Shown piece after piece: positions 19,660-32,002 of a stretch of 50,130 nucleotides of DNA. Location of the stretch: assembly GCF_000176175.1 (NCBI RefSeq), contig NZ_ACZP01000008.1, positions 1 through 50,130 on the forward strand. The letters run 5' to 3'. The notes under the pieces were generated by a model, which worked only from the letters and a program-made list of their open reading frames with translations, made no database searches and had not been told where the DNA came from. The position numbers and the translations under genes were made by a program. The stretch's first letter is position 1; each line of letters begins with the position of its first letter. Source of the DNA: Vibrio furnissii CIP 102972 (GTDB taxonomy: Bacteria > Pseudomonadota > Gammaproteobacteria > Enterobacterales > Vibrionaceae).

Positions 19660-19687
19660 GCTCAACCGTGAAGTTAGGTCACGGATT

Positions 19688-21118
<1,431 letters not shown>

Positions 21119-24100
21119 TTATTGTGCTTGAACGCGCAGTTCAGCAGCGCTGCGGCTTTGGTGACCCAATAGAGTCTGCAGGTCCGCTGCCTGAGGTTTA
21201 ACAAGGTAGAACTTCGGAATCCATTCATCAAAGTTCGCTAAGATATGTTCGGCATGAACAGAGCCAGTTTCTTCCAGATGTTCTGCAATCAAGCCACGCA
21301 GGTGCTCTTGATGGATGTAGAGATCGTTCAGCGCAATCGCTTCGACAGATTCCTCGTTCACGCGGCCTTGGAAATCGCCATTTTCGTCAAGGACGTAAGC
21401 AAAACCGCCCGTCATCCCCGCGCCGAAGTTGACGCCAGTTGCCCCCAGAATCGCCACGATGCCGCCTGTCATGTATTCACACGCGTTGTCACCGGCCCCT
21501 TCAATCACGGCAATAGTGCCAGAGTTTCGCACGCCAAAACGTTCGCCGGCTTTGCCGGCTGCAAACAGTTTGCCGCCAGTAGCACCGTACAAACAGGTGT
21601 TCCCGATGATGGTGGCTTCGTTACAGGTAAATGCCGTTCCCAGATGCGGTTTGATGACAATCTTACCGCCCGCCATGCCTTTACCGACGTAGTCGTTGGC
21701 ATCGCCCGTCAGGTACAGCTCGACACCGCCCGCGTTCCATACGCCAAACGATTGACCCGCAGTGCCTTGTAACACCACTTTGATCGGCGTGGCGGAGAGG
21801 CCTGCGTTGCCGTAGCGTTTCGCGATTTCACCCGACAACCGCGCCCCGACGGAGCGGTCGGTGTTGATCACGTCGTAGTACAGTTCGGTTGAGTACTGGT
21901 TTTCAATCGCTTCCAGTGCGTCATCCACGATTTTCTGGTTCAGCGCCGCTTTATCAAACGGGGTGTTCGGTTGAGTACAGAACAGTGGCAAACCTTCCGG
22001 TGACACCGGTGCTTCGAGGATGCCAGACAGATCCAGCTTGCTCTGTTTCGCCGTCATGCCTTGTACCGCTTCCAGCAGATCGGTTCGGCCAATCAGATCG
22101 GTGAGTTTTTCTACGCCTAATTCAGCTAGATAACCACGCACTTCTTCAGCCAAGCCGGTGAAGTAGTTAATCACCATCTCAGGCAGACCTTTGAAGTACT
22201 CTCGGCGCAGGGTTTCATCCTGAGTCGCCACCCCGGTTGCACAGTTATTGAGGTGACAGATGCGCAGGAATTTACAGCCCATGGCTACCATGGGCGCGGT
22301 CCCAAAACCAAAGCTTTCTGCACCCAGAATCGCGCCTTTGATGACATCGAGGCCGGTTTTCAGACCACCATCGACTTGCAGGCGAATCTTATGACGCAGA
22401 CCGTTCGCCACCAAGGCTTGCTGAGTTTCCGCCAGCCCCAGTTCCCAAGGACTGCCCGCGTATTTTACTGAGGTCAGTGGGCTCGCCGCTGTGCCGCCGT
22501 CATAGCCGGAAATGGTGATGAGGTCGGCGTAAGCTTTGGCCACACCGGTCGCGATCGTGCCGACGCCCGGTTCAGAAACCAGTTTGACCGACACCAGCGC
22601 TTTCGGGTTGACCTGTTTTAGGTCGAAGATCAGCTGGGCTAAGTCTTCAATCGAGTAAATATCGTGGTGCGGAGGCGGCGAAATCAACGTCACGCCTTGT
22701 ACGGAGTAACGTAATTTCGCGATTTCCGCCGTCACTTTGTGACCCGGCAACTGACCGCCTTCACCCGGTTTTGCTCCTTGCGCGACTTTGATTTGCAGCA
22801 CGTCAGCGTTGGTCAGGTAGTGTGGCGTCACACCGAAACGACCCGAAGCGACCTGCTTGATGCGCGAGTTACGTTCGGTGCCAAAACGGCGCGGATCTTC
22901 GCCCCCTTCACCGGAGTTCGAGTGACCGCCAATTCGGTTCATCGCGGTCGCCAGCGCTTCGTGCGCTTCCGGGCTCAGTGCGCCGATAGACATGGCGGCC
23001 GAGTCAAAGCGTTTGAACAGCTCAGTGGTCGGCTCAATTTGTTCTAGAGCCAGCGGGTTGTCTGATTTTTTCAGTTTGAGCAAATCGCGCAGCATCGCCA
23101 CCGGACGCTCGTTCACCTGTTTGGCAAACTGAGCGTAGTCTGATGTTTCACCGGATTTCACCGCCGTTTGCAGCGTGCCAACCACATCAGGGTTGTAGGC
23201 GTGGTATTCACCGCCGTGCACGTATTTCAGCAGACCACCATGTTCCATTGACTTGCGTTTGGTCCATGCTTTGCGCGATAGGTTAAACAAGTCCTGCTGG
23301 AAGTCGTCAAAGTTGGCGCCCTGAATGCGGGTGGTGACCCCTTTAAAGCACAGTTCGACGATGTCGCTATGTAGACCCACCGCTTCAAACAGCTGTGAAC
23401 AGCGGTAAGAGGCCACGGTTGAGATGCCCATTTTGGACATAATCTTGTACAGGCCTTTGTTGATGCCGTACTGGTAGTTTTGCATCGCATCGCGATAGCT
23501 CTTCTCCAATACGCCGTCATCGACCAATTTACCGACCACTTCATATGCGAGGTAAGGGTAAACCGCCGTGGCCCCAAAGCCGATCAGCACCGCGAATTGA
23601 TGCGGGTCTCGCGCGGTGGCGGTTTCGACGATGATGTTGGCATCACAACGCAGGTTGGATTCCACGAGGCGCGTTTGCACGGCGCCAACGGCCATCGCCG
23701 CTGGGATCGGCAGCTTGCCTTTGGTCAGCGCACGATCCGACAGCACGATTAGCACGGTGCCTTCGCGCACCACTTGTTCGGCTTGATCGCACAGCGCCAA
23801 GACCGCTTGCTTGAGATCGTGTTCCTGCGGATCGTAGTTGATGTCGAGGATCGTATTGCGATAGTGCTGATCGCTCAGGGTCAGCAACTGTTGCATGTCC
23901 GAGTAGAGCAGCACCGGCGATTCAAACGTGACTCGGTGTGCGTGACCATCGGTTTCGCAGAAAACGTTCATCTCCTGACCGATACTGGTGGCCAGCGACA
24001 TGACGTGTTTTTCACGTAGCGGATCGATCGGCGGGTTGGTCACTTGTGCAAATTTCTGACGGAAGTAGTCCGTGATCAGGCGCTCTTTCGATGAGAGGAC

Positions 24101-25582
24101 GGCCATCGGCGTATCATCGCCCATTGAACCAACCGCTTCCTGACCCATGTCGGCCATGACGCGCAGCACTTGATCCACTTCTTCATTGGTCATTGCAAAC
24201 TGCTTTTGATAGGTGTTGAGCTGATCCGCATCAAAGCTGCGCTCGCCCACCTGATTGTCTGGCAGTTCAGCAAACGAGGTTAATGGATAAACGTTGTTTT
24301 GCATCCACTCACGGTAGGGGTGGCGGCTCTTAAGATCGTTGTCGATCTCGGCCGATTGCCATAACTTGCCTTTGCGCGTATCGATCACCAGCAGTTCACC
24401 CGGACCCACGCGGCCTTTCTCTGCCACTTCATCCGGGGCGTAGTCCCAAATACCGACTTCCGAGGCCAGCGTGATCAGCTTATCTTTGGTGATCACGTAG
24501 CGGGCAGGGCGCAGACCGTTGCGGTCAAGGTTACACGCGGCGTAGCGGCCATCGGATAACACGATACCCGCCGGGCCATCCCACGGCTCCATGTGTTTGG
24601 AGTTGAAGTCGTAGAAGGCGCGTAGTTCGTCGTCCATATCCGGGTGGTTTTGCCACGCAGGCGGCACCAGCATCCGCATGGCACGGAAGATATCCATACC
24701 GCCCGCGAGGAACAGATCCAACATGTTATCGAGGCTGGACGAGTCTGAACCGGTTTCGTTCACAAAAGGTGCAGCCGTTTGTAAGTCTGGCAGCAGCGGC
24801 GACGAGAATTTGTAAGCACGCGCGCGCGCCCACTGACGGTTCCCTTCGATGGTGTTGATCTCACCGTTGTGCGCTAAGTAGCGGAACGGCTGAGCCAATG
24901 GCCAACGGGGTTGCGTGTTGGTTGAAAAACGCTGGTGGAACAGACAGATCGCCGATTCCATACGCAGGTCGGCCAAGTCGAGATAAAAACGCGGTAAGTC
25001 CGCTGGCATGCACAGGCCTTTGTAAACAATAACCTGCGTCGACAGCGAACAGATGTAGAAATCTTTGTCTTCGGAGATTTGCTTTTCGATGCGGCGGCGC
25101 GCGATGTATAGGCGACGTTCTATGTCGCGTTCACGCCAGCCCGCGGGAGCAGAAATGAAGACTTGTTGAATATCCGGTAGTGAAGCTGCGGCGATCGGCC
25201 CCAGCACCTTCGTATTGGTTGGCACGGTACGCCAGCCGGAGACCGTGAGTGTTTCTTGCGCTAGCTCTTTATTGATGATGTCGCGCGCAGACTGCGCTTT
25301 GACCGGATCTCGGCTAAGAAATATCATCCCAACCGCGTATTGCTTACCCAGCTTCCAGTGCTGTTCTTCAGCAATCAGGCGCAAGTAAGTATCGGGTTTT
25401 TGGAGTAGAAGACCACAACCATCACCGGTTTTTCCATCGGCGGCAATACCGCCACGGTGGGTCATGCGGTCGAGAGCAGAAATCGCGGTGCGAACCAATT
25501 TATGACTGGCTTGACCTTCCATATGCGCGATCAAGCCGAATCCACAGTTGTCTTTCTCAAGACTTGGATCATATAGAGCCAT
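21119..25582 (-). CDS. gltB: Glutamate synthase large subunit, E. coli-type GltB
   Basis: GltB converts glutamine plus 2-oxoglutarate to two glutamates. The 1487-aa protein has the N-terminal class II glutaminase domain with the nucleophile at Cys13 ([13 protein letters not shown]), so a short propeptide of 12 residues would be removed. Then come the central domain, the FMN-binding synthase barrel ([35 protein letters not shown]), the 3Fe-4S motif C-x5-C-x4-C ([12 protein letters not shown]) and the C-terminal beta-helix ([14 protein letters not shown]). It groups with the E. coli enzyme by N-terminus and by its partner GltD. Its promoter at ~25724-25752 is overlapped by a dyad. Confidence 0.97.
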   Translation of the reverse strand: MALYDPSLEKDNCGFGLIAHMEGQASHKLVRTAISALDRMTHRGGIAADGKTGDGCGLLLQKPDTYLRLIAEEQHWKLGKQYAVGMIFLSRDPVKAQSARDIINKELAQETLTVSGWRTVPTNTKVLGPIAAASLPDIQQVFISAPAGWRERDIERRLYIARRRIEKQISEDKDFYICSLSTQVIVYKGLCMPADLPRFYLDLADLRMESAICLFHQRFSTNTQPRWPLAQPFRYLAHNGEINTIEGNRQWARARAYKFSSPLLPDLQTAAPFVNETGSDSSSLDNMLDLFLAGGMDIFRAMRMLVPPAWQNHPDMDDELRAFYDFNSKHMEPWDGPAGIVLSDGRYAACNLDRNGLRPARYVITKDKLITLASEVGIWDYAPDEVAEKGRVGPGELLVIDTRKGKLWQSAEIDNDLKSRHPYREWMQNNVYPLTSFAELPDNQVGERSFDADQLNTYQKQFAMTNEEVDQVLRVMADMGQEAVGSMGDDTPMAVLSSKERLITDYFRQKFAQVTNPPIDPLREKHVMSLATSIGQEMNVFCETDGHAHRVTFESPVLLYSDMQQLLTLSDQHYRNTILDINYDPQEHDLKQAVLALCDQAEQVVREGTVLIVLSDRALTKGKLPIPAAMAVGAVQTRLVESNLRCDANIIVETATARDPHQFAVLIGFGATAVYPYLAYEVVGKLVDDGVLEKSYRDAMQNYQYGINKGLYKIMSKMGISTVASYRCSQLFEAVGLHSDIVELCFKGVTTRIQGANFDDFQQDLFNLSRKAWTKRKSMEHGGLLKYVHGGEYHAYNPDVVGTLQTAVKSGETSDYAQFAKQVNERPVAMLRDLLKLKKSDNPLALEQIEPTTELFKRFDSAAMSIGALSPEAHEALATAMNRIGGHSNSGEGGEDPRRFGTERNSRIKQVASGRFGVTPHYLTNADVLQIKVAQGAKPGEGGQLPGHKVTAEIAKLRYSVQGVTLISPPPHHDIYSIEDLAQLIFDLKQVNPKALVSVKLVSEPGVGTIATGVAKAYADLITISGYDGGTAASPLTSVKYAGSPWELGLAETQQALVANGLRHKIRLQVDGGLKTGLDVIKGAILGAESFGFGTAPMVAMGCKFLRICHLNNCATGVATQDETLRREYFKGLPEMVINYFTGLAEEVRGYLAELGVEKLTDLIGRTDLLEAVQGMTAKQSKLDLSGILEAPVSPEGLPLFCTQPNTPFDKAALNQKIVDDALEAIENQYSTELYYDVINTDRSVGARLSGEIAKRYGNAGLSATPIKVVLQGTAGQSFGVWNAGGVELYLTGDANDYVGKGMAGGKIVIKPHLGTAFTCNEATIIGNTCLYGATGGKLFAAGKAGERFGVRNSGTIAVIEGAGDNACEYMTGGIVAILGATGVNFGAGMTGGFAYVLDENGDFQGRVNEESVEAIALNDLYIHQEHLRGLIAEHLEETGSVHAEHILANFDEWIPKFYLVKPQAADLQTLLGHQSRSAAELRVQAQ

Positions 25583-25718
25583 TGCAATTCTCCCTTTGCT
25601 TCTCTGTCATCCAGACAGTAAATGACTAACTATTCGTTTATATTGTTATTATTTAGATAATTATTAATTAAAACTGATTAAAAATTTAACAATTTCGGAC
25701 AGTTTAATTTGCACTGAA

Positions 25719-25743
25719 TTCACAACCTATAGCTTATTGTGAA
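25719..25743. promoter_or_regulatory. Dyad operator candidate over the gltB promoter
   Basis: TTCACAA (25719-25725) and TTGTGAA (25737-25743) form a perfect 7-bp dyad separated by 11 bp. It covers the -10 element and part of the spacer of the predicted gltB promoter, the position expected of a repressor site. The regulator is unknown. Confidence 0.45.
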
Positions 25744-25833
25744 AAAGGTCAAGTTTTTGGTGATTAATCATGTGTGTCAGCGATTTACCAAGCATTACTC
25801 TAATTAATATCAATAAATTCAATATGATAGGTT

Positions 25834-25863
25834 TTTAAATGTTACGACTTTTTAACATTTAAA
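25834..25863. repeat. Perfect 11-bp inverted repeat in the GOGAT spacer
   Basis: TTTAAATGTTA and TAACATTTAAA are exact reverse complements with an 8-nt loop. It lies between the upstream terminator and the gltB promoter and lacks a T tract after it on the minus strand. Function unknown. Confidence 0.6.
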
Positions 25864-25884
25864 TCTCGCCAGATGAGAAACAAA

Positions 25885-25911
25885 GAAAAAAGGCTAGCGG
25901 GAGGGCTAGCC
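25885..25911 (-). terminator. Terminator downstream of the second gltD
   Basis: On the minus strand GGCTAGC / GCTAGCC form a 7-bp stem with a 6-nt loop followed by TTTTTT. Confidence 0.9.
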
Positions 25912-25950
25912 AAATAGGAACTGTTTGGAAGGAATTTGTTGTGTTTACAG

Positions 25951-25985
25951 CAAGGTTCCTAGGGAGATACTCTCTAAGAACCTTG
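25951..25985. repeat. Long imperfect inverted repeat after the second gltD
   Basis: Two 16-nt arms beginning CAAGGTTC and ending GAACCTTG pair with one wobble and one mismatch around a 3-nt loop, 12 bp after the gltD stop codon. It would form a very stable hairpin in the 3' UTR, ahead of the proper terminator. Confidence 0.6.
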
Positions 25986-25997
25986 TTGAATAGACCT

Positions 25998-27467
25998 TTA
26001 TGCTGAAAGCATCAAAGAGTCGGCTTTGGCTTCGAGATGCGTATTGCTCATCAGGTATTCATCGACGGCACGCGCAGACTCGCGACCTTCGTTGATGCAA
26101 CGAACCACCAACGATTGGCCCGTACGCATATCCCCCGCAGCAAACACCCCTTTTTGGTTGGTCGCGAAGTGTTGTGTAGCCACATTCCCGCGTTCATCCA
26201 GTTTGATGTCGAGCTGAGCCAAGACGCCATGCGGTTCCGGATGGAGGAAGCCCATCGCCAGAAACGCCATGTCACATGGAATCACTCGCTCGCTGCCTGC
26301 TACTTCTTCGAAACTCGGACGCTCGCCCGCTGCGGCTTCTTTCCAAACGATATCAGCAATGCGCAGGCCGGTGACCTCACCGTTGGCGTTGCCAATGAAC
26401 TCTTTGGTCAGAATGTTCCAATGACGCTCGCAGCCTTCTTCGTGGGAGGTCGACGTACGCAGAATCATAGGGTATTGCGGCCAAGGCATGTTCGCCGGAC
26501 GTTTGTCCGCTGGCATGGGCATGATTTCCACCTGAGTGATGCTTGCCGCGCCGTGACGGTTTGAAGTGCCGACACAGTCAGACCCGGTGTCACCACCGCC
26601 AATCACTACCACGTGTTTACCTTTGGCATGGATCTCGTCGGTTTTGAGATCCATGTTGTTGGCACGGCGGTTGTTTTGCGCTAGGAACTGCATCGCAAAA
26701 TACACACCACTCAGCTCGCGGCCCGGAATCGGCAGGTTGCGTGGGACGGTGGATCCGCCCGTCAGCAGCACGGCATCGAATTCCTGACGCAGTTGCTGGG
26801 CGTTGATGTCGACGCCGACATGCGCATTGACTTCAAATTTCACGCCCGCTTCGGCCATCAGATTGATCTTGCGATCAATCACATCCATGCTCAGTTTGAA
26901 ATCCGGAATCCCAAAACGCAGCAGGCCGCCGACTTTCTCATCACGCTCAAACACGGTCACAGTGTGGCCCGCGCTGTTGAGCTGCTCTGCAGCAGCTAAC
27001 CCTGCTGGGCCAGAGCCAATAATGGCGATCGATTTACCGGTGCGAGTGCGCGGCGTTTTGGGCTTAGCATAGCCGTCTTGATACGCGCGCTCAACGATGG
27101 TTTTTTCGATATTACAAATGGTGATCGGATCCTGATTGATGCCCAGCACACACGCGCTTTCACACGGCGCCGGACACACACGACCGGTAAATTCCGGGAA
27201 GTTGTTGGTTGAACTCAGGATGTGCCACGCTTCTTCCCAGCTTTCACGATACACCGCATCGTTGAACTCTGGAATGATGTTGCCAATCGGGCAGCCGTTA
27301 TGACAAAACGGCACGCCACAATCCATACAACGTGACGCTTGTTGGTTGATCTTGTTGCCAAATTCGGCGTTCAACACAAACTCTTTGTTGTTCTTGATGC
27401 GTTCTTTCGGGTCGATCTTCTTCGGTAGTTCACGACCAAATTCTAAAAATCCAGTAGGCTTACCCAT
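25998..27467 (-). CDS. gltD: Glutamate synthase small subunit, second type
   Basis: The 489-aa protein is a second GOGAT small subunit, clearly different from the one encoded at 19688-21100. It begins MGKPTGFLEFGRELP, as in Bacillus, actinobacterial and cyanobacterial type subunits. It has two cysteine clusters (CMDCGVPFCHNGC, CPAPCESAC), an FAD domain ([15 protein letters not shown]) and an NADPH domain (VVIGGGDTGSDC). Its ATG overlaps the TAA of the preceding large-subunit gene by one base (TAATG), so the two are translationally coupled. Reaction: NADPH-driven electron supply to its own GltB partner. Confidence 0.95.
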   Translation of the reverse strand: MGKPTGFLEFGRELPKKIDPKERIKNNKEFVLNAEFGNKINQQASRCMDCGVPFCHNGCPIGNIIPEFNDAVYRESWEEAWHILSSTNNFPEFTGRVCPAPCESACVLGINQDPITICNIEKTIVERAYQDGYAKPKTPRTRTGKSIAIIGSGPAGLAAAEQLNSAGHTVTVFERDEKVGGLLRFGIPDFKLSMDVIDRKINLMAEAGVKFEVNAHVGVDINAQQLRQEFDAVLLTGGSTVPRNLPIPGRELSGVYFAMQFLAQNNRRANNMDLKTDEIHAKGKHVVVIGGGDTGSDCVGTSNRHGAASITQVEIMPMPADKRPANMPWPQYPMILRTSTSHEEGCERHWNILTKEFIGNANGEVTGLRIADIVWKEAAAGERPSFEEVAGSERVIPCDMAFLAMGFLHPEPHGVLAQLDIKLDERGNVATQHFATNQKGVFAAGDMRTGQSLVVRCINEGRESARAVDEYLMSNTHLEAKADSLMLSA

Positions 27468-30400
27468 TACACTGCCTCCACTTCTGCCGCTGCTGCTTCC
27501 TGACGTTTTTGAAGTACCGCTTTGTAATCACGCGGCATCACCTTCACCATATCGGCAAGGCTGGCTTCAAAGTTGTCGAGGAAGGACTGTGCCACTTCAC
27601 TTCCTGTGAACTGAACGTGTTTGGTGAGCATCGCTTTCAGCAGCGCTTTGTCTTCTGCTTCAATTGGATCGAGATCCACCAGTTCAGGGTTGAGTTTTGA
27701 TTCGAAGTCACCCGACTTATTCCAGACATAGGCGGTTCCGCCGCTCATGCCTGCCGCAAAGTTGCGACCGGTTGCGCCAAGGATCACGGCCACGCCGCCC
27801 GTCATGTATTCACAGCCATGGTCGCCCACGCCTTCAACCACGACTTTGGCGCCGGAGTTACGGACACAGAAACGCTCGCCCGCCAGGCCACGAATGTAAG
27901 ATTCGCCAGACGTCGCACCGTAGAAACAGACGTTTCCGACCACGATGTTGTCTTCGGCAATCAGGCTGGAATCGCGGTTCGGGTAGAGCACCAGCGTGCC
28001 GCCGGATAACCCTTTACCCCAGTAGTCGTTCGCATCACCTTCCACTTCAAATGTCACGCCTTTGGCCAAGAATGCGCCAAACGATTGTCCGGCGCTGCCG
28101 TTGAACTTGACCTGCATTGGCTGCGGTAGACCTTGGTCTTGGTAGACTTTGGAGATTTCGTTCGACAGCATGGTGCCAGTGCTGCGGTCGGTGTTGATGA
28201 TCGGGAATTGTGCTTGCACCGCTTCACCTTTCTCCAGCGCCGGTTTAGCGACCTCGATCAACTGGCGATCCAGCACGCTTTCCAGATTATGGTTCTGCTG
28301 CGTTTGACAGTAGATGCCATCGGCTTCACGCGGCGGCTCAAGGAACAGTACCGGAGACAGATCCAGATTTTTGTATTTCCAATGGCCAACATCGTCGCGC
28401 AGTTTCAGTTTGTGCGCCTGACCCACCATCTCATTGATGGTGCGGAAACCCAGCTCTGCCATGATTTCACGCAGACCTTGCGCCATGTATTGGAAGAAGG
28501 TCACCACGTCATCGACGCGGCCGTCAAAGCGTTCACGTAGCGTTTTGTTTTGTGTCGCAATGCCGACCGGGCAGGTGTTCTTATGACACTTACGCATCAT
28601 GATACAGCCTTCAACCACCAGTGCGGCGGTAGCCACGCCCCATTCTTCAGCGCCCAGCAGCGTCGCAATCGCGATATCGCGTGGGGTTTTCATCTGACCA
28701 TCGGCTTGCACGACGATGCGGTTGCGCAGGCCGTTTTTCAGCAGGGTTTGATGCGTTTCAGCCAGACCTAGTTCCCACGGCAGACCCGTGTGACGAATCG
28801 ACGACACCGGAGATGCGCCCGTGCCACCATCGTGGCCAGCAATCAGGACCACATCCGCTTTCGCTTTGGCGACGCCAGATGCGATGGTGCCAACACCCGC
28901 TTCCGAGACCAGTTTGACGTTCACGCGGCCTTTGCGGTTGGCGTTTTTCAGGTCAAAGATCAGCTGCGCCAAGTCTTCAATGGAGTAGATGTCGTGGTGC
29001 GGTGGTGGCGAAATCAGGCCGACCCCCGGGGTTGAGTGACGCGTTGCGCCGATCCAGTCATCGACTTTATCGCCCGGCAATTGACCGCCTTCACCCGGTT
29101 TCGCGCCTTGCGCCATCTTGATCTGAATCTCTTCCGAGTTGGTCAGATAATACGACGTCACCCCAAAGCGGCCAGACGCCACCTGTTTGATCGCCGAACG
29201 TTCCCAGTCGCCATTCTCTTTTGGCAGGAAGCGCATTGGATCTTCGCCGCCTTCACCCGAGTTTGATTTCGCGCCCAGACGGTTCATCGCAACTGCCAAT
29301 GTGGAGTGCGCTTCGTAAGAAATCGAACCAAACGACATTGCGCCCGTGGCAAAGCGTTTAACGATGCTGTCAATTGACTCCACTTCTTCAATTGGAATCG
29401 AGCCGGCCGGATTTTTCACAAAGTCGAGCTGACTGCGCAGAGTAACGGCTTTGTCGCCTTGGCTGTCGACTTCTGCGGCGTACTTCTTGAACTCTTCAAA
29501 GTCTTTGTTGCGCGTCGAGTGTTGCAGCAGGTGGATCGTTTCTGGGTTGAACAGGTGTTTTTCACCCCGTTGTTTCCACTGATACACACCGCCGACATCC
29601 AGCACTTGCAGCGGGATTTCACGCGTTGGGTAACCGATGCGGTGACGCACGCCCACTTCTTTGGCGATGTCATCCAGCGTCATGCCCTGAATGCGGGTGA
29701 TGGTGCCGGTAAAGTATTTATCGACCACCGCTTTGCTGATCCCCAGCGCTTCAAAAATTTGCGCACCATGGTAGGACTGCAGGGTTGAAATCCCCATTTT
29801 TGAGAAGATTTTTAGCAGGCCAGCATTGATGCCTTTGCGGTAGTTTTCGAAGTATTTGTCGACCGGAATCTCGGCATCCAGTTTGTTGCGGCGTTTCAGA
29901 TCGAAAATGGTCTCTGTGACCAGATATGGGTTGACTGCGTTGGCCCCGTAACCGACTAGGGTCGCGAAGTGGTGCGTTTCACGCGCATCCCCAGTTTCAA
30001 CCACAATGCCACACTTCGAGCGCAGACCTTTGCGGATTAAGTGATGGTGCACTGCGCCCACAGCCAGCATGGCAGGAATCGCAGCGTGGTTGGAGTTCAC
30101 TGCGCGATCGGTCAGTAGAATGATCGAGTAACCGTCGATGACCGCGTCTTCTGCGTATTGACAGATGCGTTTTAGCGCGCGTTCGAGTTTGCCCGGTTCG
30201 CCGCTGGCCTGGAATACGATATCCAGCGTTTTGGCTTGCAGGTGTTCGTTATCGATCGCGCGCAGTTTTTCCAGCTCAGCGTTGGAAATCACGGGCGATT
30301 CAAGTTCCACTTTACGGCAGTGCGCAGGCGTTTCAGCGAGCAGGTTTTGATCGCGGCCGATGTAGGTGTTGAGTGACATCACCATGCGTTCACGAATCGG

Positions 30401-32002
30401 GTCGATCGGTGGGTTGGTCACCTGAGCAAACAGCTGCTTGAAGTAGTTCGACAGATGCTGGGACTGGTGCGACAGCACGGCCACAGGCCAGTCGGCGCCC
30501 ATCGACCCGAGCGGTTCATAACCGGTTTGCGCCAGTGTCAGAATGATGTCGTTCACTTCTTCGCTGCTGACTCCAAAGGCTTGCTGACGATGCAGCAGAC
30601 GTTCTGGCGAAGGCTGGCTGTGCACGTTATCGGCATCCGGCAGCTTCTTCAGGCTCAGCAGGTTTTCTTCTACCCATTGTTCATAGGGCTGGGCGTTGGC
30701 AATGCCATCTTTCACTTCTTCATCCGAAATGATGCGGCCTTGTTCTAAATCGGCCACAAAGATACGACCCGGTTGCAAACGGCCACGGTATTCAACGTTT
30801 TCCGGTGCAATTTCCACCACGCCCGACTCGGACGCCATGATGAGGAAGTCGTCTTTCGTCACGGTGTAGCGAGACGGACGCAGGCCGTTGCGGTCTAGCG
30901 TCGCACCCACTTGCACGCCATCGGTAAAGCAGACCGAGGCTGGGCCATCCCACGGTTCCATCACGTTGGCGTGGTATTGGTAGAACGCACGACGTTTCGG
31001 ATCCATGGCTTTGTTTTCTTGCCACGCTTCCGGAATCATCATCATCAGGGCATGTGGCAGGCTGCGGCCAGAGAGCACCAAAAGCTCAAGCACCATGTCG
31101 AAGTTGGCAGAGTCAGACGCGCCTTCTTGGCACACCGGCAGCAACATGTCGATTTCGGCTTGCGTAAATAAACTCGATTGCAGAATCGCCTCGCGCGCCT
31201 TCATCCAGTTCAGGTTGCCGCGTACCGTGTTGATTTCACCGTTGTGCGCAATGTAACGGAAAGGCTGAGCCAGACGCCATTTCGGGAATGTGTTGGTGGA
31301 GAAACGTGAGTGCACCAACGCCAGCGCCGTCACCATGGTCGGATTCTGTAGATCTAGGAAATATTGTGGTACTTGCTCGGTCGTCAACTGGCCTTTGTAG
31401 ACCAGCGTTTTGTACGACAGCGAGTTGATGTAGAAGTCATCACCGATGTTCGACACGCTTTCGAGACAAACGCGGACGGTGTAATTACGCAAGACGTACA
31501 GTTTACGTTCCAGCTCGTCGGCACTCATGCCCGGACCGCCGGAAATAAATACGTGCTCAAATTGAGGCTCGGTGCTTAACGGATCTGCACCCAGCATGCT
31601 GTTGTCGGTTGGCAATACGCGGTAACCAATCACGTCCAGATCCAGACGCTTGGCGTTGCGTTCTAAAATATCGCGACATTGCGCGCGTTTGTGCTCATCT
31701 TGGGGAAACAGCACCACACCGACGCCGTATTTATCGAATGCTGGCAATTTGATGCCCAGCTTTACGGCTTCTTCCAATAGAAATTCGTGTGGTTTTTGCA
31801 GCAGAATACCCGCGCCGTCGCCACTGCAAGGGTCACAACCTTGACCACCGCGGTGCTCCATGCGTGCCAGCATATCCAGTGCTTGAGTCACAACTTGGTG
31901 AGATTTGCGGTTCTTGAGGTGGGCAACAAAACCGATACCACAAGCATCATGCTCGAGTTCCGGCGTGTAAAGACCTCGCGAACGTTGCTCTCGATCTACC
32001 AT
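27467..32002 (-). CDS. gltB: Glutamate synthase large subunit, second type
   Basis: The 1511-aa protein is a second ferredoxin/NADPH-type GOGAT large subunit. It has a 20-residue propeptide before the class II amidotransferase nucleophile Cys21 (HDACGIGFVAHL). The FMN synthase domain shows [18 protein letters not shown] and [13 protein letters not shown]. The 3Fe-4S motif is CIMMRKCHKNTC, and a C-terminal beta-helix follows (GGTLVLYPN). ATG 32002 was chosen because the upstream extension to 32047 is not family-like and GGAAGGA lies before this ATG. It forms a two-gene operon with the coupled gltD and has a long, structured leader. Confidence 0.96.
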   Translation of the reverse strand: MVDREQRSRGLYTPELEHDACGIGFVAHLKNRKSHQVVTQALDMLARMEHRGGQGCDPCSGDGAGILLQKPHEFLLEEAVKLGIKLPAFDKYGVGVVLFPQDEHKRAQCRDILERNAKRLDLDVIGYRVLPTDNSMLGADPLSTEPQFEHVFISGGPGMSADELERKLYVLRNYTVRVCLESVSNIGDDFYINSLSYKTLVYKGQLTTEQVPQYFLDLQNPTMVTALALVHSRFSTNTFPKWRLAQPFRYIAHNGEINTVRGNLNWMKAREAILQSSLFTQAEIDMLLPVCQEGASDSANFDMVLELLVLSGRSLPHALMMMIPEAWQENKAMDPKRRAFYQYHANVMEPWDGPASVCFTDGVQVGATLDRNGLRPSRYTVTKDDFLIMASESGVVEIAPENVEYRGRLQPGRIFVADLEQGRIISDEEVKDGIANAQPYEQWVEENLLSLKKLPDADNVHSQPSPERLLHRQQAFGVSSEEVNDIILTLAQTGYEPLGSMGADWPVAVLSHQSQHLSNYFKQLFAQVTNPPIDPIRERMVMSLNTYIGRDQNLLAETPAHCRKVELESPVISNAELEKLRAIDNEHLQAKTLDIVFQASGEPGKLERALKRICQYAEDAVIDGYSIILLTDRAVNSNHAAIPAMLAVGAVHHHLIRKGLRSKCGIVVETGDARETHHFATLVGYGANAVNPYLVTETIFDLKRRNKLDAEIPVDKYFENYRKGINAGLLKIFSKMGISTLQSYHGAQIFEALGISKAVVDKYFTGTITRIQGMTLDDIAKEVGVRHRIGYPTREIPLQVLDVGGVYQWKQRGEKHLFNPETIHLLQHSTRNKDFEEFKKYAAEVDSQGDKAVTLRSQLDFVKNPAGSIPIEEVESIDSIVKRFATGAMSFGSISYEAHSTLAVAMNRLGAKSNSGEGGEDPMRFLPKENGDWERSAIKQVASGRFGVTSYYLTNSEEIQIKMAQGAKPGEGGQLPGDKVDDWIGATRHSTPGVGLISPPPHHDIYSIEDLAQLIFDLKNANRKGRVNVKLVSEAGVGTIASGVAKAKADVVLIAGHDGGTGASPVSSIRHTGLPWELGLAETHQTLLKNGLRNRIVVQADGQMKTPRDIAIATLLGAEEWGVATAALVVEGCIMMRKCHKNTCPVGIATQNKTLRERFDGRVDDVVTFFQYMAQGLREIMAELGFRTINEMVGQAHKLKLRDDVGHWKYKNLDLSPVLFLEPPREADGIYCQTQQNHNLESVLDRQLIEVAKPALEKGEAVQAQFPIINTDRSTGTMLSNEISKVYQDQGLPQPMQVKFNGSAGQSFGAFLAKGVTFEVEGDANDYWGKGLSGGTLVLYPNRDSSLIAEDNIVVGNVCFYGATSGESYIRGLAGERFCVRNSGAKVVVEGVGDHGCEYMTGGVAVILGATGRNFAAGMSGGTAYVWNKSGDFESKLNPELVDLDPIEAEDKALLKAMLTKHVQFTGSEVAQSFLDNFEASLADMVKVMPRDYKAVLQKRQEAAAAEVEAV

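Larger units (their letters stand above)
25583..25997 (-). promoter_or_regulatory. Spacer between the two gltBD pairs: gltB promoter and dyads
   Basis: This 415-base A+T-rich spacer has no ORF of note. On the minus strand it reads: an imperfect 16-bp inverted repeat (25951-25985) just after the upstream gltD stop, a terminator (25885-25911), an 11-bp perfect inverted repeat (25834-25863), and a promoter TTGACC-N17-TAGGTT (-35 at 25747-25752, -10 at 25724-25729). The predicted gltB leader is about 135 nt. Confidence 0.6.

Noticed and set aside
25583..25760. Sigma54 promoter for gltB
   Set aside because: No TGGCAC-N5-TTGC match; the sigma70-like TTGACC/TAGGTT pair is better.
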